Source of the DNA: Enterococcus innesii
GTDB lineage: Bacteria > Bacillota > Bacilli > Lactobacillales > Enterococcaceae
Reading direction: 5' to 3'
NCBI GenBank assembly: GCA_018982785.1
Contig: JAHHEN010000009.1
Span: 1-39,201, forward strand
DNA length: 39,201 bases
Every line of letters starts with the position of its first letter. Within the stretch, counting starts at the first letter, position 1. Below, piece after piece: positions 8,201 through 16,429 of the stretch. The translations under genes were made by a program, and so were the position numbers. Below the pieces are notes generated by a model. It did not search any database and was not told where the DNA came from. It was given only the letters and a program-made list of their open reading frames with translations.

Positions 8201-9833
8201 CGTCTTATTAGAAGACCCAATTCCTTTTGAAATCGAGTATGCCGGACAGGCGCTAGAAATCACTTCAAGCAATTTAGAAGTAGAGAATTTCTTGCAAGAT
8301 ATCAATATTTACGGCCAAAAGGACCAAGAAGCAGTGGTTGATTGGGCAGAGGGTCAAGCAGTGATCGATGTCGAAGCAGCGAACAATGGCCAAGTATTTG
8401 CCTTACGATTGGCAGAAGAACTGACAATCGGAGATACTGTTTTAGAAGCCGACACGACGTTGGCTTATACCATCGTAGAAGAAGGTGTTATTGCGTTTGA
8501 AGGCTTGAAATTGCCAAATCAGACGATTCAAATGTACCTTCAAGAAGTAGACGCTGGTTCTGATCACGTATTGAATGAAGCGAAATACTTCTTCACTTAT
8601 GAGCCAGAAACTAACGAGCAAACACATGATATTCATGTATCCGCTAAGCAAACAGAAATGGAAGGGTCGGAAGAAGATCCTGAACAGCCAAGTGAAGAAG
8701 AACCAGCTGAAGAAGACGAAAACATTGAAGAAACAGATGTTGAAGCTGATCAAGAAAACGAAAATGATTCAAAAGATCCAGAAGCAGACGCTGATGCTTC
8801 TGAAGAACAAGACAACGATTCGAACGAAACTGGGGAAGCAGAACAAGAAGACGCTGAAGAAGAGTCTGACGCGATTTTAAACAAACTGGCACGTGCCAAT
8901 GTAAAAGTGATCAAGACGGATGGCATGGATCAAAAAGCTCTACAAGGGGTTGAATTTGATTTGATTCGCATTGGGGAGTTCAAACAAATCGATTCAAAAC
9001 CAGAAGACGAAACAACTGAAGGTGAAGACGAACAAGCACCAGGAGAAGAAGGTACTGAAGAATCTGAAGTAGAAACACCAGAAGTACCAGAAACGCTCTC
9101 AGAAGGCGCAGAAGAACCAGACGAAACACCTGGCGATAAAGACGCAGAAGAGGAAGAACCAACGTTAGAGGACGAAACGCGAACGGTACTTGGAACCTAC
9201 GTCACCGATGAAAATGGCGAAATCGCTATTGAAGATTTACCAACCGGTCAATATGTGCTTGTTGAAACGAAACCACTTGAGTGGTACCACGAAAATGACG
9301 AAGAGTACGCTTTTGAGATTTCAGCTGAAAATAATGGCGAAACCATTATTTTTGAAGTTGAAAACAACCGCTTGGATTTAGAAATCGAAACACTTTTTGC
9401 GGAAACAGAAACAGGAGCAAAAGTAGTCGATCCAACTGTTGATAACAAGTTGACGGATTACGCTTGGGTCAAAGGTGGAAAAGAAGGTCATGAATACTTT
9501 GTCGTGACCCAATATATCAATGTTAAGACTGAGGAAGTAGTGGATACAGCTATTTCATCGTTCATTTCAACAGGAGAAGAAGAACAGGAACTTCTCTTTG
9601 ATGTCATGATCCCAGCGAATACGATGAAAGACGGAGACGAGCTGGTTGCGACTCACATGAAGTATAGTGACGAGGAGCTAACAGACTTAGTTAGTGATCA
9701 CTTTGATTTACAAAACAAAAAACAAACCGTTGGTTTTGTAAAACCAGCTGAAGAAGCGCCGGCAATCCCGCAAGCAGGCAGCGTGACAACTTGGACATGG
9801 ATTCAAGAAACATTTTCAAAGCTGTTCAAATAA
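5205..9833 (+). CDS. Giant thioester/Cna-B/VaFE surface adhesin (1542 aa)
   Basis: GAGGAGG precedes the ATG. Residues 1-30 are a signal peptide and 31-145 a polar stalk. A class II thioester domain follows: Cys182 (DVFCIQEG) and Gln234 (ALTQMMIW) are the expected pair that forms an internal thioester, used by Gram-positive adhesins to bond covalently to host surfaces. About seven Cna-B-like repeats follow (from GHARVRKVD near 390 to about 1140), many ending in E-APTGYVL motifs, where Lys-Asn isopeptide bonds are expected. Two very acidic Glu/Asp stretches occur near 1150-1225 and inside a later Cna-B domain. A VaFE-like domain (VDNKLTDYAWVKGGKEGHEYFVV) is last. The C-terminus is atypical: IPQAGS is followed by only ~17 residues (TTWTWIQETFSKLFK) instead of LPXTG, a long hydrophobic helix and a basic tail. 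The truncated sortase gene follows. Confidence 0.9.
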   Translation: MKIKKWRKIISLFVLSFVITTSLPVEIFAESVVDRISESSKDASATQESEDQNKNSNQGNDKQSVTDADNKDFIGPIKTGESQNANDGPNVEVREVPDDMKQFFIGEKDLHSLGSYSEQEELAEQSKEWQDLKKESFARSTSYRLSENGRMNADVARYTPDGSWYTHDIIIRWQIDNEDVFCIQEGVFTEAGILYDQKLDLTTVLNGETAARLSRIGYFGYYQSRSMQNYALTQMMIWNEMGGSFINYGVFGKSTYDNFVSKVNSDIANFRQTPSWHNTSITVKVGEETRISDSNNRFSSWNGSIITNTSGVNVRKDGNDLVITATASSNESGLVRLSQFDPNGSGIGTSFAYTNGVAQDLSRLHLPDPGQATLNINVLKEGHARVRKVDETTGEALAGAVFRFTTSDNQSREFTTNAQGIAEWRDLMHDTEVTMEEIKAPTGYVLNKTPQKITIRANETTTATFDNRAQLGTITIDKFGVEFDKDMPNGNYTLAGNVFEIYEGTDTNGNLVDTITTDANGTAKSRNLPLGTYTVKEIEASEGFVLNTDTWTVEIEYAGQTVEITNVDQAIENKEQKGNVVLKKRDKETNDVPQGEATFEGAKFDLFRTSDDEKLGTYTTDANGELTVRDLLLDNYYFVEVEAPEGYVLDDTPVPFTIAYAGQTAEVAVEANATKENQVITGGFDLIKIGNYSWWNNAWNWITGKDESDQPLVLEGVEFTVYQDFGNKEEVARKVTDATGHVKFDGLPYGTYRVSETKVPTGYHGIKDFYVTITEHGQNFHYVIENKVKEAQIRFVKVDEETGKEIVRDRAGFEIYSETTGEQLKMKDFEGVEHSVFYTNEQGVLQLPTMFAFGKYKAVEVEAPTGYVLADEPAYFEVTGEEEDGVVVVVITNKNQMGQVEVNKTVETNVSISTQESEHGEYSQFDFEQHAGVGFEFKIRPTEDIVTGDNTVRYPANEFLQEDGEDLVWTTDEEGRFVTDPILYIGSYELVEVGAPKGVVLLEDPIPFEIEYAGQALEITSSNLEVENFLQDINIYGQKDQEAVVDWAEGQAVIDVEAANNGQVFALRLAEELTIGDTVLEADTTLAYTIVEEGVIAFEGLKLPNQTIQMYLQEVDAGSDHVLNEAKYFFTYEPETNEQTHDIHVSAKQTEMEGSEEDPEQPSEEEPAEEDENIEETDVEADQENENDSKDPEADADASEEQDNDSNETGEAEQEDAEEESDAILNKLARANVKVIKTDGMDQKALQGVEFDLIRIGEFKQIDSKPEDETTEGEDEQAPGEEGTEESEVETPEVPETLSEGAEEPDETPGDKDAEEEEPTLEDETRTVLGTYVTDENGEIAIEDLPTGQYVLVETKPLEWYHENDEEYAFEISAENNGETIIFEVENNRLDLEIETLFAETETGAKVVDPTVDNKLTDYAWVKGGKEGHEYFVVTQYINVKTEEVVDTAISSFISTGEEEQELLFDVMIPANTMKDGDELVATHMKYSDEELTDLVSDHFDLQNKKQTVGFVKPAEEAPAIPQAGSVTTWTWIQETFSKLFK

Positions 9834-9845
9834 AATACTTGAATT

Positions 9846-9878
9846 AAAGGCAAAGCTGATTACCAGTTTTGCCTTTTT
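9846..9878 (+). terminator. Terminator between adhesin and sortase remnant
   Basis: AAAGGCAAAGCTG pairs with CAGTTTTGCCTTT (one G-U pair) across ATTAC and ends in a T run. It lies 12 bases after the adhesin stop, so the sortase gene would be expressed by readthrough or from its own signal. Confidence 0.85.
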
Positions 9879-9892
9879 CTATTAGCCAGGAG

Positions 9893-10336
9893 GTGAGAGA
9901 CGTTACTAAGAAAAAGGTAATCAAAATCGGACGATCGGGAGCAAAAAGAAAAAAACGAATCCTTATAGCGGCAGGGTCTGCCGGTGTCTTTCTTTTTGTG
10001 TCTATTTTTTTCTTGATTGGGTATTTGCAACAACGATCGTTTGAAACAAGTATCGCAGAAATACAGGCTGAAGCGTTGACTGTGATGGAAAACAAAGAAG
10101 AGATCAAGGCTAGACCAGCAGATTATTCGGGCATGGACGTAGAAACGTTAGAGCCAGGAACATTGAACGTAAATGTTCAGGATCAAGTTTCTCAATTTGG
10201 TGTGGGAACGTTTGAAATTCCTTCAATTGGTTTGAAATTACCGGTACTGGAAGGAATCACTCAAGCAAACATTAGTATTGGTGTAGGTACGGTGAAACCG
10301 AATCAAGCAATCGGAAAAGGCAACTTTGCCTTATTA
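9893..10336 (+). pseudogene. Sortase, truncated by transposon before the active site
   Basis: The product has a basic N-terminus, one membrane helix (ILIAAGSAGVFLFVSIFFLI) and then the first part of a class A-like sortase fold: GTFEIPSIGLKLPVLEGI and GVGTVKPNQAIGKGNFAL. In intact sortases this is followed directly by the A-G-H segment with the catalytic His, and later by the TLxTC Cys and the Arg. All three are missing because the transposon end begins at 10337. The remaining frame runs into transposon DNA to 10405. The start is unclear: a GTG at 9893 lies inside the AGGAGGTGA ribosome-binding site, and the well-spaced codon (9902) is GTT. The position after the adhesin suggests it once anchored that protein. 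Confidence 0.8.
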
Positions 10337-10373
10337 GGGGTCACTGGAACATCTGTACAGAAAATAGCGGTAG
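10337..10373 (+). repeat. Inverted repeat, tnpR end of copy 1
   Basis: It starts GGGGTCACTGGAACATCTG and ends AGCGGTAG, matching the other three transposon ends with one to three differences. Confidence 0.9.
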
Positions 10374-10396
10374 AAAAACGAACAACTGACGATAAA

Positions 10397-10984
10397 TTAC
10401 GGTAGTTGTTCGTTTCTTTTATTTAACTTTTTCAATTTTAGTCGATTGATTTCACGATAAAAGGTTCCTGTAGATATCTGATTTGTTTCAATAATCTCTT
10501 TGATTGAATAATCGCCACTTTTGTACATTCGAACTGCAATATCTAACTTCTCCTGTGGAACTTTAGGACGGCCAATTGCTATCCCACGCTTTTTACTAGC
10601 TTCGATTCCTTCACGGACTCGATCAGCTAAAAGGTTACGTTCTAATTCAGCGATTACACTCATCATTTGTAACATGGCCTTCCCCGTGGGTGTTGAAGTA
10701 TTCATATTCTCTTTGAGAGAAACAAATTGAATTTGTTTTTGATCCAATTCTTGAATCAAGTTCAAAATATCCAAAGTATTACGTCCGAGTCTAGAAATGC
10801 TTTCTACTACAACACTGTCTCCTTTTCGAATCGTCTGAAGAAGCTGCTCAATTCCTGGACGGTTTCTTTTTGTACCTGTATATTTTTCTTGAATAATCTT
10901 CTCTGCGCCAAAATTTTTTAACTGATCGATTTGACGATCTAAATTTTGATCGTCTTTTGATACCCTAGCGTAACCAATAATCAT
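10397..10984 (-). CDS. tnpR: TnpR serine resolvase, copy 1 (195 aa)
   Basis: This is a small serine recombinase. The N-terminal catalytic domain begins MIIGYARVSKDDQ with the nucleophile Ser9, followed by YTGTKRNRPGIEQLL, ESISRLGRNTLDIL and MMSVIAELERNLLADRVREG (the E helix). A C-terminal helix-turn-helix (YSIKEIIETNQISTGTFYREINRL) binds res. It resolves cointegrates made during replicative transposition. The start is the ATG after GGAGGGG; a TTG 15 bases upstream lies in the ribosome-binding site. It differs from copy 2 at several residues (for example D/N in QNLxRQ, S/I in KGDxVV, I/V in RGxAIG), more than the two tnpA copies differ. Confidence 0.93.
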   Translation of the reverse strand: MIIGYARVSKDDQNLDRQIDQLKNFGAEKIIQEKYTGTKRNRPGIEQLLQTIRKGDSVVVESISRLGRNTLDILNLIQELDQKQIQFVSLKENMNTSTPTGKAMLQMMSVIAELERNLLADRVREGIEASKKRGIAIGRPKVPQEKLDIAVRMYKSGDYSIKEIIETNQISTGTFYREINRLKLKKLNKRNEQLP

Positions 10985-11166
10985 ATAAATCCCCTCCAAA
11001 TTATATTCTTGCTTATTATGAAGAATTCTCTTCTTTTTGGCAATGGTTTATTATAAACTTTTTTATAATGAGTTTTTGAAAACTAGAAATGCGAATAAAT
11101 CAAGGACTCAAAATAGAAAAATTAGATTCTAAAAACCTATAGTTTTTGGAAAGTTTGGAGGCATGA
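10985..11166. promoter_or_regulatory. Divergent tnpR/tnpA promoters and probable res site
   Basis: This 182-bp gap separates tnpR and tnpA, the usual location of res in this family. It is A/T-rich with dyads such as TTTATTATAAAC...TTTTTTATAATGAG near 11050. The middle part (about 11080-11115) differs markedly from the same gap in copy 2, while both sides match. Exact crossover subsites cannot be assigned by eye. Confidence 0.6.
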
Positions 11167-14139
11167 ATGGTAAAAGAAAAAAATTTTTGGTATGTTTGTG
11201 GGTGTTCCTTCGGAAGAACAATTGCAGTTATACTTCCAGTTAACTGATTTTGATAGGGAAATTATTAATGAAATGAGATTATCTTCCACTAAACTCGGTT
11301 TTGCTGTACAGCTTGGTACAGTGCGATTTTTAGGAACTTTTTTTACTGACTTTTCAAAAATTCCGTTAGAAGTGATAGTGTATCTGGCTAATCAATTATC
11401 TATTGATCCACGTGAATTTGATTCTTATTCTAGGAAAATGACAATCAGTCAACATACACAATTGATCAAAGATCGCTACTCGTATAGAAACTTTCATGAC
11501 TCTGATTGCCAGAAATTTCTTTATGATTGGCTTTTATCTCGTGCTTCACATACGACTGAAACAACTGAAATGCTCTCAGATATGCTATTGAAAAAATGTT
11601 TAGAAGAAAAAATATTGCTTCCAGGTGTATCCATATTTCAACGCTTTATTTCCAAAACTGTTGAACAGGCAGAAGAGCAATTAATGAATCAACTCTCTCT
11701 TATACCTTCTGAAGAAGAGTCAGAGAAGTTATTAAATTTACTTAGTCTTATGGGTACGCCTATTCAAGGGGCATTAACTAAAATGGATATTTTACGAGCC
11801 TCTTTAATTGATGAAAGTAGGAAAGAAATCACTCGTGGTTTTCATCGATTAAAGGAATTCCAACAGTTCCATACGAGTGAATGGGAATTCTCAACTATCC
11901 CTGAAGGGAAAATAAAACATTTAGCTGCCTACGCTTTTAAAGCCAAATCAAGCCTTATTCAAAGAATGAGTATTCAGAAAAATTAGCTCTTTTGGTTGCT
12001 TTTGTGTATGAGTATGAAAAGATTGCTACAGACGAATTGCTTACAGCTTTAATAAAATATTATGAGTCAATTTTTAGACGAGCAAAAAATAAAGAATCAA
12101 GAGAGCGCCTACGAACGTTAAAAGATTTGGATCGTGCAGCATTTACTCTATCTGAAATAGTTGAATTACTTTTAGACGATTCTATTGAAATTGATTGTCT
12201 GCGAAGCCGAGTGTTTGACCAATATCCAGCAGAAGATATTGCGAATGCAGTGTTTCAAGTAAAGAAACTTGTTAAAAATGAACAAGAGCCTATTGCAATC
12301 GCAGAATTAATTCAATCTTATCGTAAAATTCGAAAATTTATTCCTTTGATTATTGAAACATTAACAATAGAAAATGGCCACTATGGCGAAGATTGTATGG
12401 CAGTGTGGTGCTTAATTCAAAGTAGATTTCCAAAACCTCTCACCTTTAGACAATTTGAATCTATTGAAAGTCACATACCAAAGAAATGGGTTTATTATAT
12501 TCACTCTAATCCTAATGAAGTCAATCAAAGCATGCTTATTCTAGGTATTGAGTTGCTGATTCAAAGTTTGAATAAACATGATATATTTGTACCTAAAAGC
12601 GAAAAGTTCATTGATCCAATGAGTTGTTTAATAAGTGAAGATACATGGGAACAGCAAAAAGAAAGTTTACTCTCTCAAATGGAATTACCTAGCTCTTCTG
12701 TTGAAGCAATAAAGCAATTAGAAGAAGAACTAAGTCTGTCTTATAACGAAACAATAAAAAAATGGCCTCATTCTGAAATGGCTAGAATTGAAAAACAGGA
12801 TAACAAAGATAAAATTATCGTGTCTAAGCTCAGAAAAGTACGTGAACATAAGGAAGATAAGAAGTTCAAAAATCGCGTAAAAGCATTAATGCCCAAAATT
12901 GATCTTCCGGATTTATTATTAGAAGTCAATCAACAACTTGATTTAACTTCCTGTTTCCACCATATTAATGAATCGAATACGCGTATGGATCATATTGATA
13001 TTAGTGTTCTGGCAGTACTTTTAGCAGAAGCCTGTAATATTGGTTTTTCTCCAGTATCTAAAGAAGGAATCGAGAGTTTAAAATATGATCGGCTAATGTA
13101 CGTCAATCACCAATATGTTCGATTGGACACACTGTCAGCAACAAATAAAAAACTTATTTCTGCATACAAAAAACTTCCTACTTCTCTTGTATGGGGAAAT
13201 AATCAAATGGCTTCGGCAGACGGTATTCGTTATACCACACCACAACGTTCCCTATATTCTAGAAGTAATCCAAAATATTTTGGCCGTGGTCGTGGGATCA
13301 CATTTTACAACTTTGTTTCTGATCAATATATTGGCTTTCATGGAATGGTTGTTCCAGGAACATTGCGTGATTCTTTGTACTTATTGGATGGTTTTTTAAA
13401 TCAAACAAGTGGCTTAGAACCAAAACAAATCATGACAGATACAGCCGGGTATAGTGATTTAGTATTTGGACTTTTTGGATTATTAGGCTTCCAATTTAGC
13501 CCACGGATTGCCAACAATCACGGAACAAAACTTTGGCGAATAGACTTAACTGCAGACTATAAAATGCTAAATGAAGTTTCTCAAAACAAAATCAACACTG
13601 CTCGAATAGAAAAAAACTGGAGTGAGATACTTCGAGTAGCAGGTTCCTTAAAATCAGGAAAAGTGAATGCGACAGAGTTAACCAAAGCACTTCAACGAAA
13701 TGGTCAACCAACAGAGCTAGGGAAAGCCATTATTGAATACGGAAAAGTATACAAAACCAAGCACCAATTGCGCTATATCTCTGATGAGATTTACGCAAGA
13801 CAGATTTTAGAACAGTTGAATAAAGGAGAAGCAAGGCATACATTATGTCGCCATATATTTTATGGAAAAAAGGGCAAACTCTATCAAACCTATATTAACG
13901 GAATGGAAGAGCAATTGACTGCTCTTAGTATTGTGACAAATGCAATTATTTATTGGAATACGCTCTATTTAGAAAGAGTAATTGACCAAATGCGTGCAGA
14001 GGGATTTGATTGTTCAGAAGAGAAAATCAATAAATTGTCACCACTTCTCTTTGAGCATATTAATTTTGTTGGTAAATACTCTTTTCGATATGATCCTTCC
14101 TTGAAAAATGGACATTTACGTCCCTTAAGTTCACAATAA
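11167..14139 (+). pseudogene. tnpA: Tn3-family transposase TnpA, copy 1, broken by two frameshifts
   Basis: The intact counterpart in copy 2 is 990 residues. Here the ATG at 11167 follows GGAGG, but the first A run has seven A instead of six, which shifts the frame at codon 5. A second A run near 11978-11982 has five A instead of six and breaks the frame again. Two long pieces remain open, 11192-11986 and 11992-14139, covering the N-terminal DNA-binding part (VPSEEQLQLYFQLTDFDREI) and the DDE catalytic part (MTDTAGYSD, the NHGTKLWRID region and the final Glu near QLNKGEARHTLCRHI). Both lesions are single-base homopolymer changes and could be sequencing errors. If real, the copy depends on copy 2 for transposase. 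Confidence 0.88.
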
Positions 14140-14166
14140 AACTAAAATGTTCGTGTTTTAGTTCCT

Positions 14167-14196
14167 ACCGCTATTTTCTGTACGAATGTTCCAGAA
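14167..14196 (-). repeat. Subterminal copy of the transposon inverted repeat
   Basis: Thirty bases (from CTACCGCTATTTTCTGTACG to GTTCCAG) repeat the inner part of the terminal inverted repeat about 105 bp inside the tnpA end. The matching repeat in copy 2 is at about 28121-28152. Confidence 0.85.
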
Positions 14197-14271
14197 GAAT
14201 ATTTCTGAAGAGAAAAAGGAAAAAACAAGAAACGTTGATTTAACAGCATTTCTTGTTTTTTTCATGTCTTA

Positions 14272-14307
14272 CTACCGCTATTTTCTGTATGGATGTTCCA
14301 GTGACCC
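14272..14307 (-). repeat. Inverted repeat, tnpA end of copy 1
   Basis: It runs from CTACCGCTATTTTC to CCAGTGACCC and has one terminal C fewer than the tnpR end. The adjacent sequence is the truncated antitoxin gene. Confidence 0.88.
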
Positions 14308-14495
14308 ATAACTTCCTCAGCAGAGAAATATTTTGGGGCAGATATTTCGAAAGGAATCTTTTGCTTGCTAACGATTTGTTTGAAGTAGATATTAATGGCG
14401 GTTGTAAAATCAAGCCCCAATGCTTCTAGTGTTTCAGCTGTATCTTTTTTCAATTCCGAATCCAAATTAACATTCAATCTTTCTTTTGTTGACAT
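14308..14495 (-). pseudogene. RelB/DinJ-type antitoxin, 3' end removed by transposon
   Basis: The start is the ATG at 14495 behind AAGGGG. The protein has the ribbon-helix-helix pattern of RelB/DinJ antitoxins: RLNVNLDSELKKDTAETLEALGLDFTTAINIYFKQIV, then KQKIPFEISAPKYFSAEEVMG. The native frame is cut at 14308 and continues into transposon sequence to 14262. The C-terminal toxin-neutralising end and the partner toxin gene are missing from this side. The promoter and operator upstream are intact, so a repressor-like fragment might still be made. Confidence 0.85.
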
Positions 14496-14510
14496 AAAAC
14501 CCCTTCTTTC

Positions 14511-14548
14511 TATACACCTATTATACACCTTTTAGGTGTATGTGTAAA
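14511..14548 (-). promoter_or_regulatory. Antitoxin promoter with palindromic operator
   Basis: On the minus strand TTTACA (14548-14543) is exactly 17 bases from TATAAT (14525-14520). A perfect dyad, ATACACC then TTTTA then GGTGTAT (14523-14541), fills the spacer and -10, and another TATACACCTA half lies at 14511-14520. This fits autorepression by a ribbon-helix-helix antitoxin. Confidence 0.8.
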
Positions 14549-14591
14549 GTTAGGATTTTCTTTCAGGTATTAAATCATTATTAATCATGCT

Positions 14592-14825
14592 TCATAATTT
14601 AGTATACCGATCGATCATCGAATCTACTTTTTTGTACTTTTGGTTCTTCAGCTGAATTTCCTTTTCTGTTAGATTCTCATGGCATATGAAAAAGCCAATC
14701 ATATCTTTTACCTTCAAAATCCCCAATCGGTCTGATACATAACAATACTCTTTCACTGATTTATCAACAATAATCGCATGGTCATTGTAAAAGTAAATTC
14801 TTTTTAAATCAAATTTTGAAGCCAA
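14592..14825 (-). CDS. Hypothetical protein (77 aa)
   Basis: I do not recognise this protein. It starts with TTG at 14825 after GAGGTGA and is a basic 77-residue product with strand-like N-terminal segments (RIYFYNDHAIIVD) and a Lys-rich C-terminal half. It follows the zinc-ribbon gene at 14840 with a 14-base gap and is probably in the same minus-strand operon, downstream of the FRG-domain gene. Confidence 0.55.
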   Translation of the reverse strand: MASKFDLKRIYFYNDHAIIVDKSVKEYCYVSDRLGILKVKDMIGFFICHENLTEKEIQLKNQKYKKVDSMIDRYTKL

Positions 14826-14839
14826 TTGAATTCACCTCA

Positions 14840-15088
14840 CTACGTCTTTTCATCAGTATCTACTAAAACAAACCGATTGGTGCCAGTGATTAGTTGATAC
14901 CTTCGTTGACAAGTTTTACATTGATAAAAATCAGTCGGGTACATAAACTCATACTTTCTTTCATTTACTTGCTGTGCGAGTTCACCGCAATCACATTCAA
15001 CCCACTTAGGAGGCCAGTATAAGCGCCGATTGTATGGCGTTATTGGTATTTTCCATTGACCACCGTAACATTTTCTCTCTTCAGCCAT
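14840..15088 (-). CDS. Small zinc-ribbon protein (82 aa)
   Basis: Two Cys-x-Cys/Cys-x-x-Cys knuckles (ECDCGE near residue 34 and QCKTCQ near residue 58) would bind one zinc ion, as in zinc-ribbon proteins. The rest is basic and aromatic (YNRRLYWPPKW). The ATG lies just after the stop of a 41-codon frame (15092-15217), whose end carries the AGGAG site, suggesting coupling. The function is unknown; nucleic-acid binding is a reasonable inference. Confidence 0.6.
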   Translation of the reverse strand: MAEERKCYGGQWKIPITPYNRRLYWPPKWVECDCGELAQQVNERKYEFMYPTDFYQCKTCQRRYQLITGTNRFVLVDTDEKT

Positions 15089-15091
15089 TCA

Positions 15092-15217
15092 TCATTTCAT
15101 CTCCTGCCGTTTCTTTGTGATAAATAGTATTGATCCATTTTCCAATTTAATTCCTATACGCTCACTATAATCATCAATTGCTGCATGGACATTATTTAAG
15201 CCCAAATAGCTCTTCAT
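15092..15217 (-). CDS. Possible small protein (41 aa)
   Basis: This is an open frame from ATG at 15217 to TGA at 15092, lying between the FRG gene and the zinc-ribbon gene. The product, with GLNNVHAAIDDYSERIGIKL and GSILFITKKRQEMK, has normal amino-acid make-up. The frame stays open a few codons upstream of the ATG, overlapping the end of the FRG gene, and no clear ribosome-binding site precedes the ATG. It could be the tail of a longer translationally coupled gene. Confidence 0.4.
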   Translation of the reverse strand: MKSYLGLNNVHAAIDDYSERIGIKLENGSILFITKKRQEMK

Positions 15218-15218
15218 T

Positions 15219-16391
15219 TCATTTGTAAGTTTTTTCAGATCTAAAACTCATAGGATACATCTTTTGTTGAAAAGATTTGGAATAATTCTTTGCGCAATAT
15301 TGCGCTATATTGTCGTGATCAGGATAAATAAATTTTTGGTTAATTCCTATCGTATTCAATTGAGATAAGATTTTTCTTTTCCTACTAGCTGGAATAACAA
15401 AGGTGTGCGAAGGAATGGCTTTTTGATTGATACCGTGGTCATTCAATTGATAAACAAACTCTCCAGCTTGATTTCTCATTCTATCAAACACAATAGAAGG
15501 TTCATGTAATAATAGTTTTAGTTCTGGAAAAAATCGTTCTTCTCCTTTTCCAATTAATGCTAAAGACGCGTTAATGCAAAATGTTTTTCTTTCATAAATT
15601 AATTTTTCATCACTCATATTAGAAAACATATTTCTCATAATTTTACTGGCTTCTTGTAGATCCTTGCTATCAAAAAACTTTCGTAACTCTTCATCAACCA
15701 ACATAAGTGAGAGGTCTTTTTTCTCCTTTAATTTTTGATATTCTGAATAAGCTTCTGATAACAATAACCATTCATCACTTTCCTTAAATAGAAGATAGAT
15801 AAAATCATTATGTTTTTCCATTATTTCTTTTTGAATATGATCATCCCAAATTTCTTTTGTCCATCTGAAGCGTAAATATTGTTTTTTGGGGTTTTTTGAA
15901 ATCAAAGTTTTTGTTAAATCATGGTACAGACTATCATAAAATTTATTAGTTTTTCTTCCCTCAGAATTATATCCATTATTGTCAAAAAGGTATATATAAC
16001 CATCCTCGTCATCATCACGTTCACAAGCAAAGTATAAAGCGACAGCTGAATTTGAAGTTATATCTAGTAATTCTGTTGGTAAGCCATGATGCTGAGCATA
16101 AGCAATAAAGTTTTCTGTTTCTATTTCAGTTAATGTATGACCAATTTCGCGATAATAATCATTTCTAAGCCATAATAGATCTTCAAAAGTTTTTTCATTT
16201 TGAAGCATCCATCGATATCCACTAGCCATATTTCTTGTATCGACCGGAGAAATGCTATCATTTAGAATAGTACAGCTATAATCCTTGGGTTCCCCCCTAT
16301 AATAAAAGCTTCCTGAAAATTCTTTTTCATCGAACTTAGAAATAAAATCTTCTAATGAGTTAATTTCCGTTTTCTTTTCTTCTTTGCACAT
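15219..16391 (-). CDS. FRG-domain protein (390 aa)
   Basis: The ATG at 16391 lies seven bases after TGAGGTG; a longer frame from 16406 runs through that site. The FRG domain is clear: SFYYRGEPKDYSCTI (residues ~28-42) carries the name-giving F/Y-R-G motif, and ENFIAYAQHHGLPTELLDITSNSAVALYFACE (~93-123) is the conserved second block. The C-terminal half is a charged helical region ending near FIYPDHDNIAQYCAKNYS. FRG-domain proteins occur often near phage-defence and mobile genes, but their biochemical activity is not settled. The gene is the largest in this small minus-strand operon. Host-takeover or defence is a plausible role but unproven. Confidence 0.8.
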   Translation of the reverse strand: MCKEEKKTEINSLEDFISKFDEKEFSGSFYYRGEPKDYSCTILNDSISPVDTRNMASGYRWMLQNEKTFEDLLWLRNDYYREIGHTLTEIETENFIAYAQHHGLPTELLDITSNSAVALYFACERDDDEDGYIYLFDNNGYNSEGRKTNKFYDSLYHDLTKTLISKNPKKQYLRFRWTKEIWDDHIQKEIMEKHNDFIYLLFKESDEWLLLSEAYSEYQKLKEKKDLSLMLVDEELRKFFDSKDLQEASKIMRNMFSNMSDEKLIYERKTFCINASLALIGKGEERFFPELKLLLHEPSIVFDRMRNQAGEFVYQLNDHGINQKAIPSHTFVIPASRKRKILSQLNTIGINQKFIYPDHDNIAQYCAKNYSKSFQQKMYPMSFRSEKTYK

Positions 16392-16429
16392 TAAACAGCA
16401 CCTCATTGCTAATTTTTATCAAGTGTTGA

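Larger units (their letters stand above)
10337..14307 (+). mobile_element. Tn3-family transposon, copy 1 (3971 bp)
   Basis: The ends are inverted repeats of 36-37 bp beginning GGG(G)TCACTGGAACATC and ending AGCGGTAG (10337-10373 and 14272-14307). Inside are a serine resolvase on the minus strand, a divergent res/promoter gap, and tnpA on the plus strand. It carries no passenger genes. The left flank is the sortase gene and the right flank is a RelB/DinJ-like gene. The flanking 5-mers (TATTA left, ATAAC right) do not match, so this is not a simple undisturbed insertion. A near-identical inverted copy lies at 28010-31979. Confidence 0.9.

Noticed and set aside
4023-10336. Pheromone-responsive aggregation substance (PrgB/Asa1 type)
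   Set aside because: The large surface protein has thioester, Cna-B and VaFE-like domains, not the aggregation-substance architecture, and no pheromone-receptor or inhibitor-peptide genes were recognised.
13115-13399. 94-codon frame inside tnpA (and its twin at 28917-29201)
   Set aside because: It is an alternate-frame shadow, identical in both transposon copies because tnpA is conserved.
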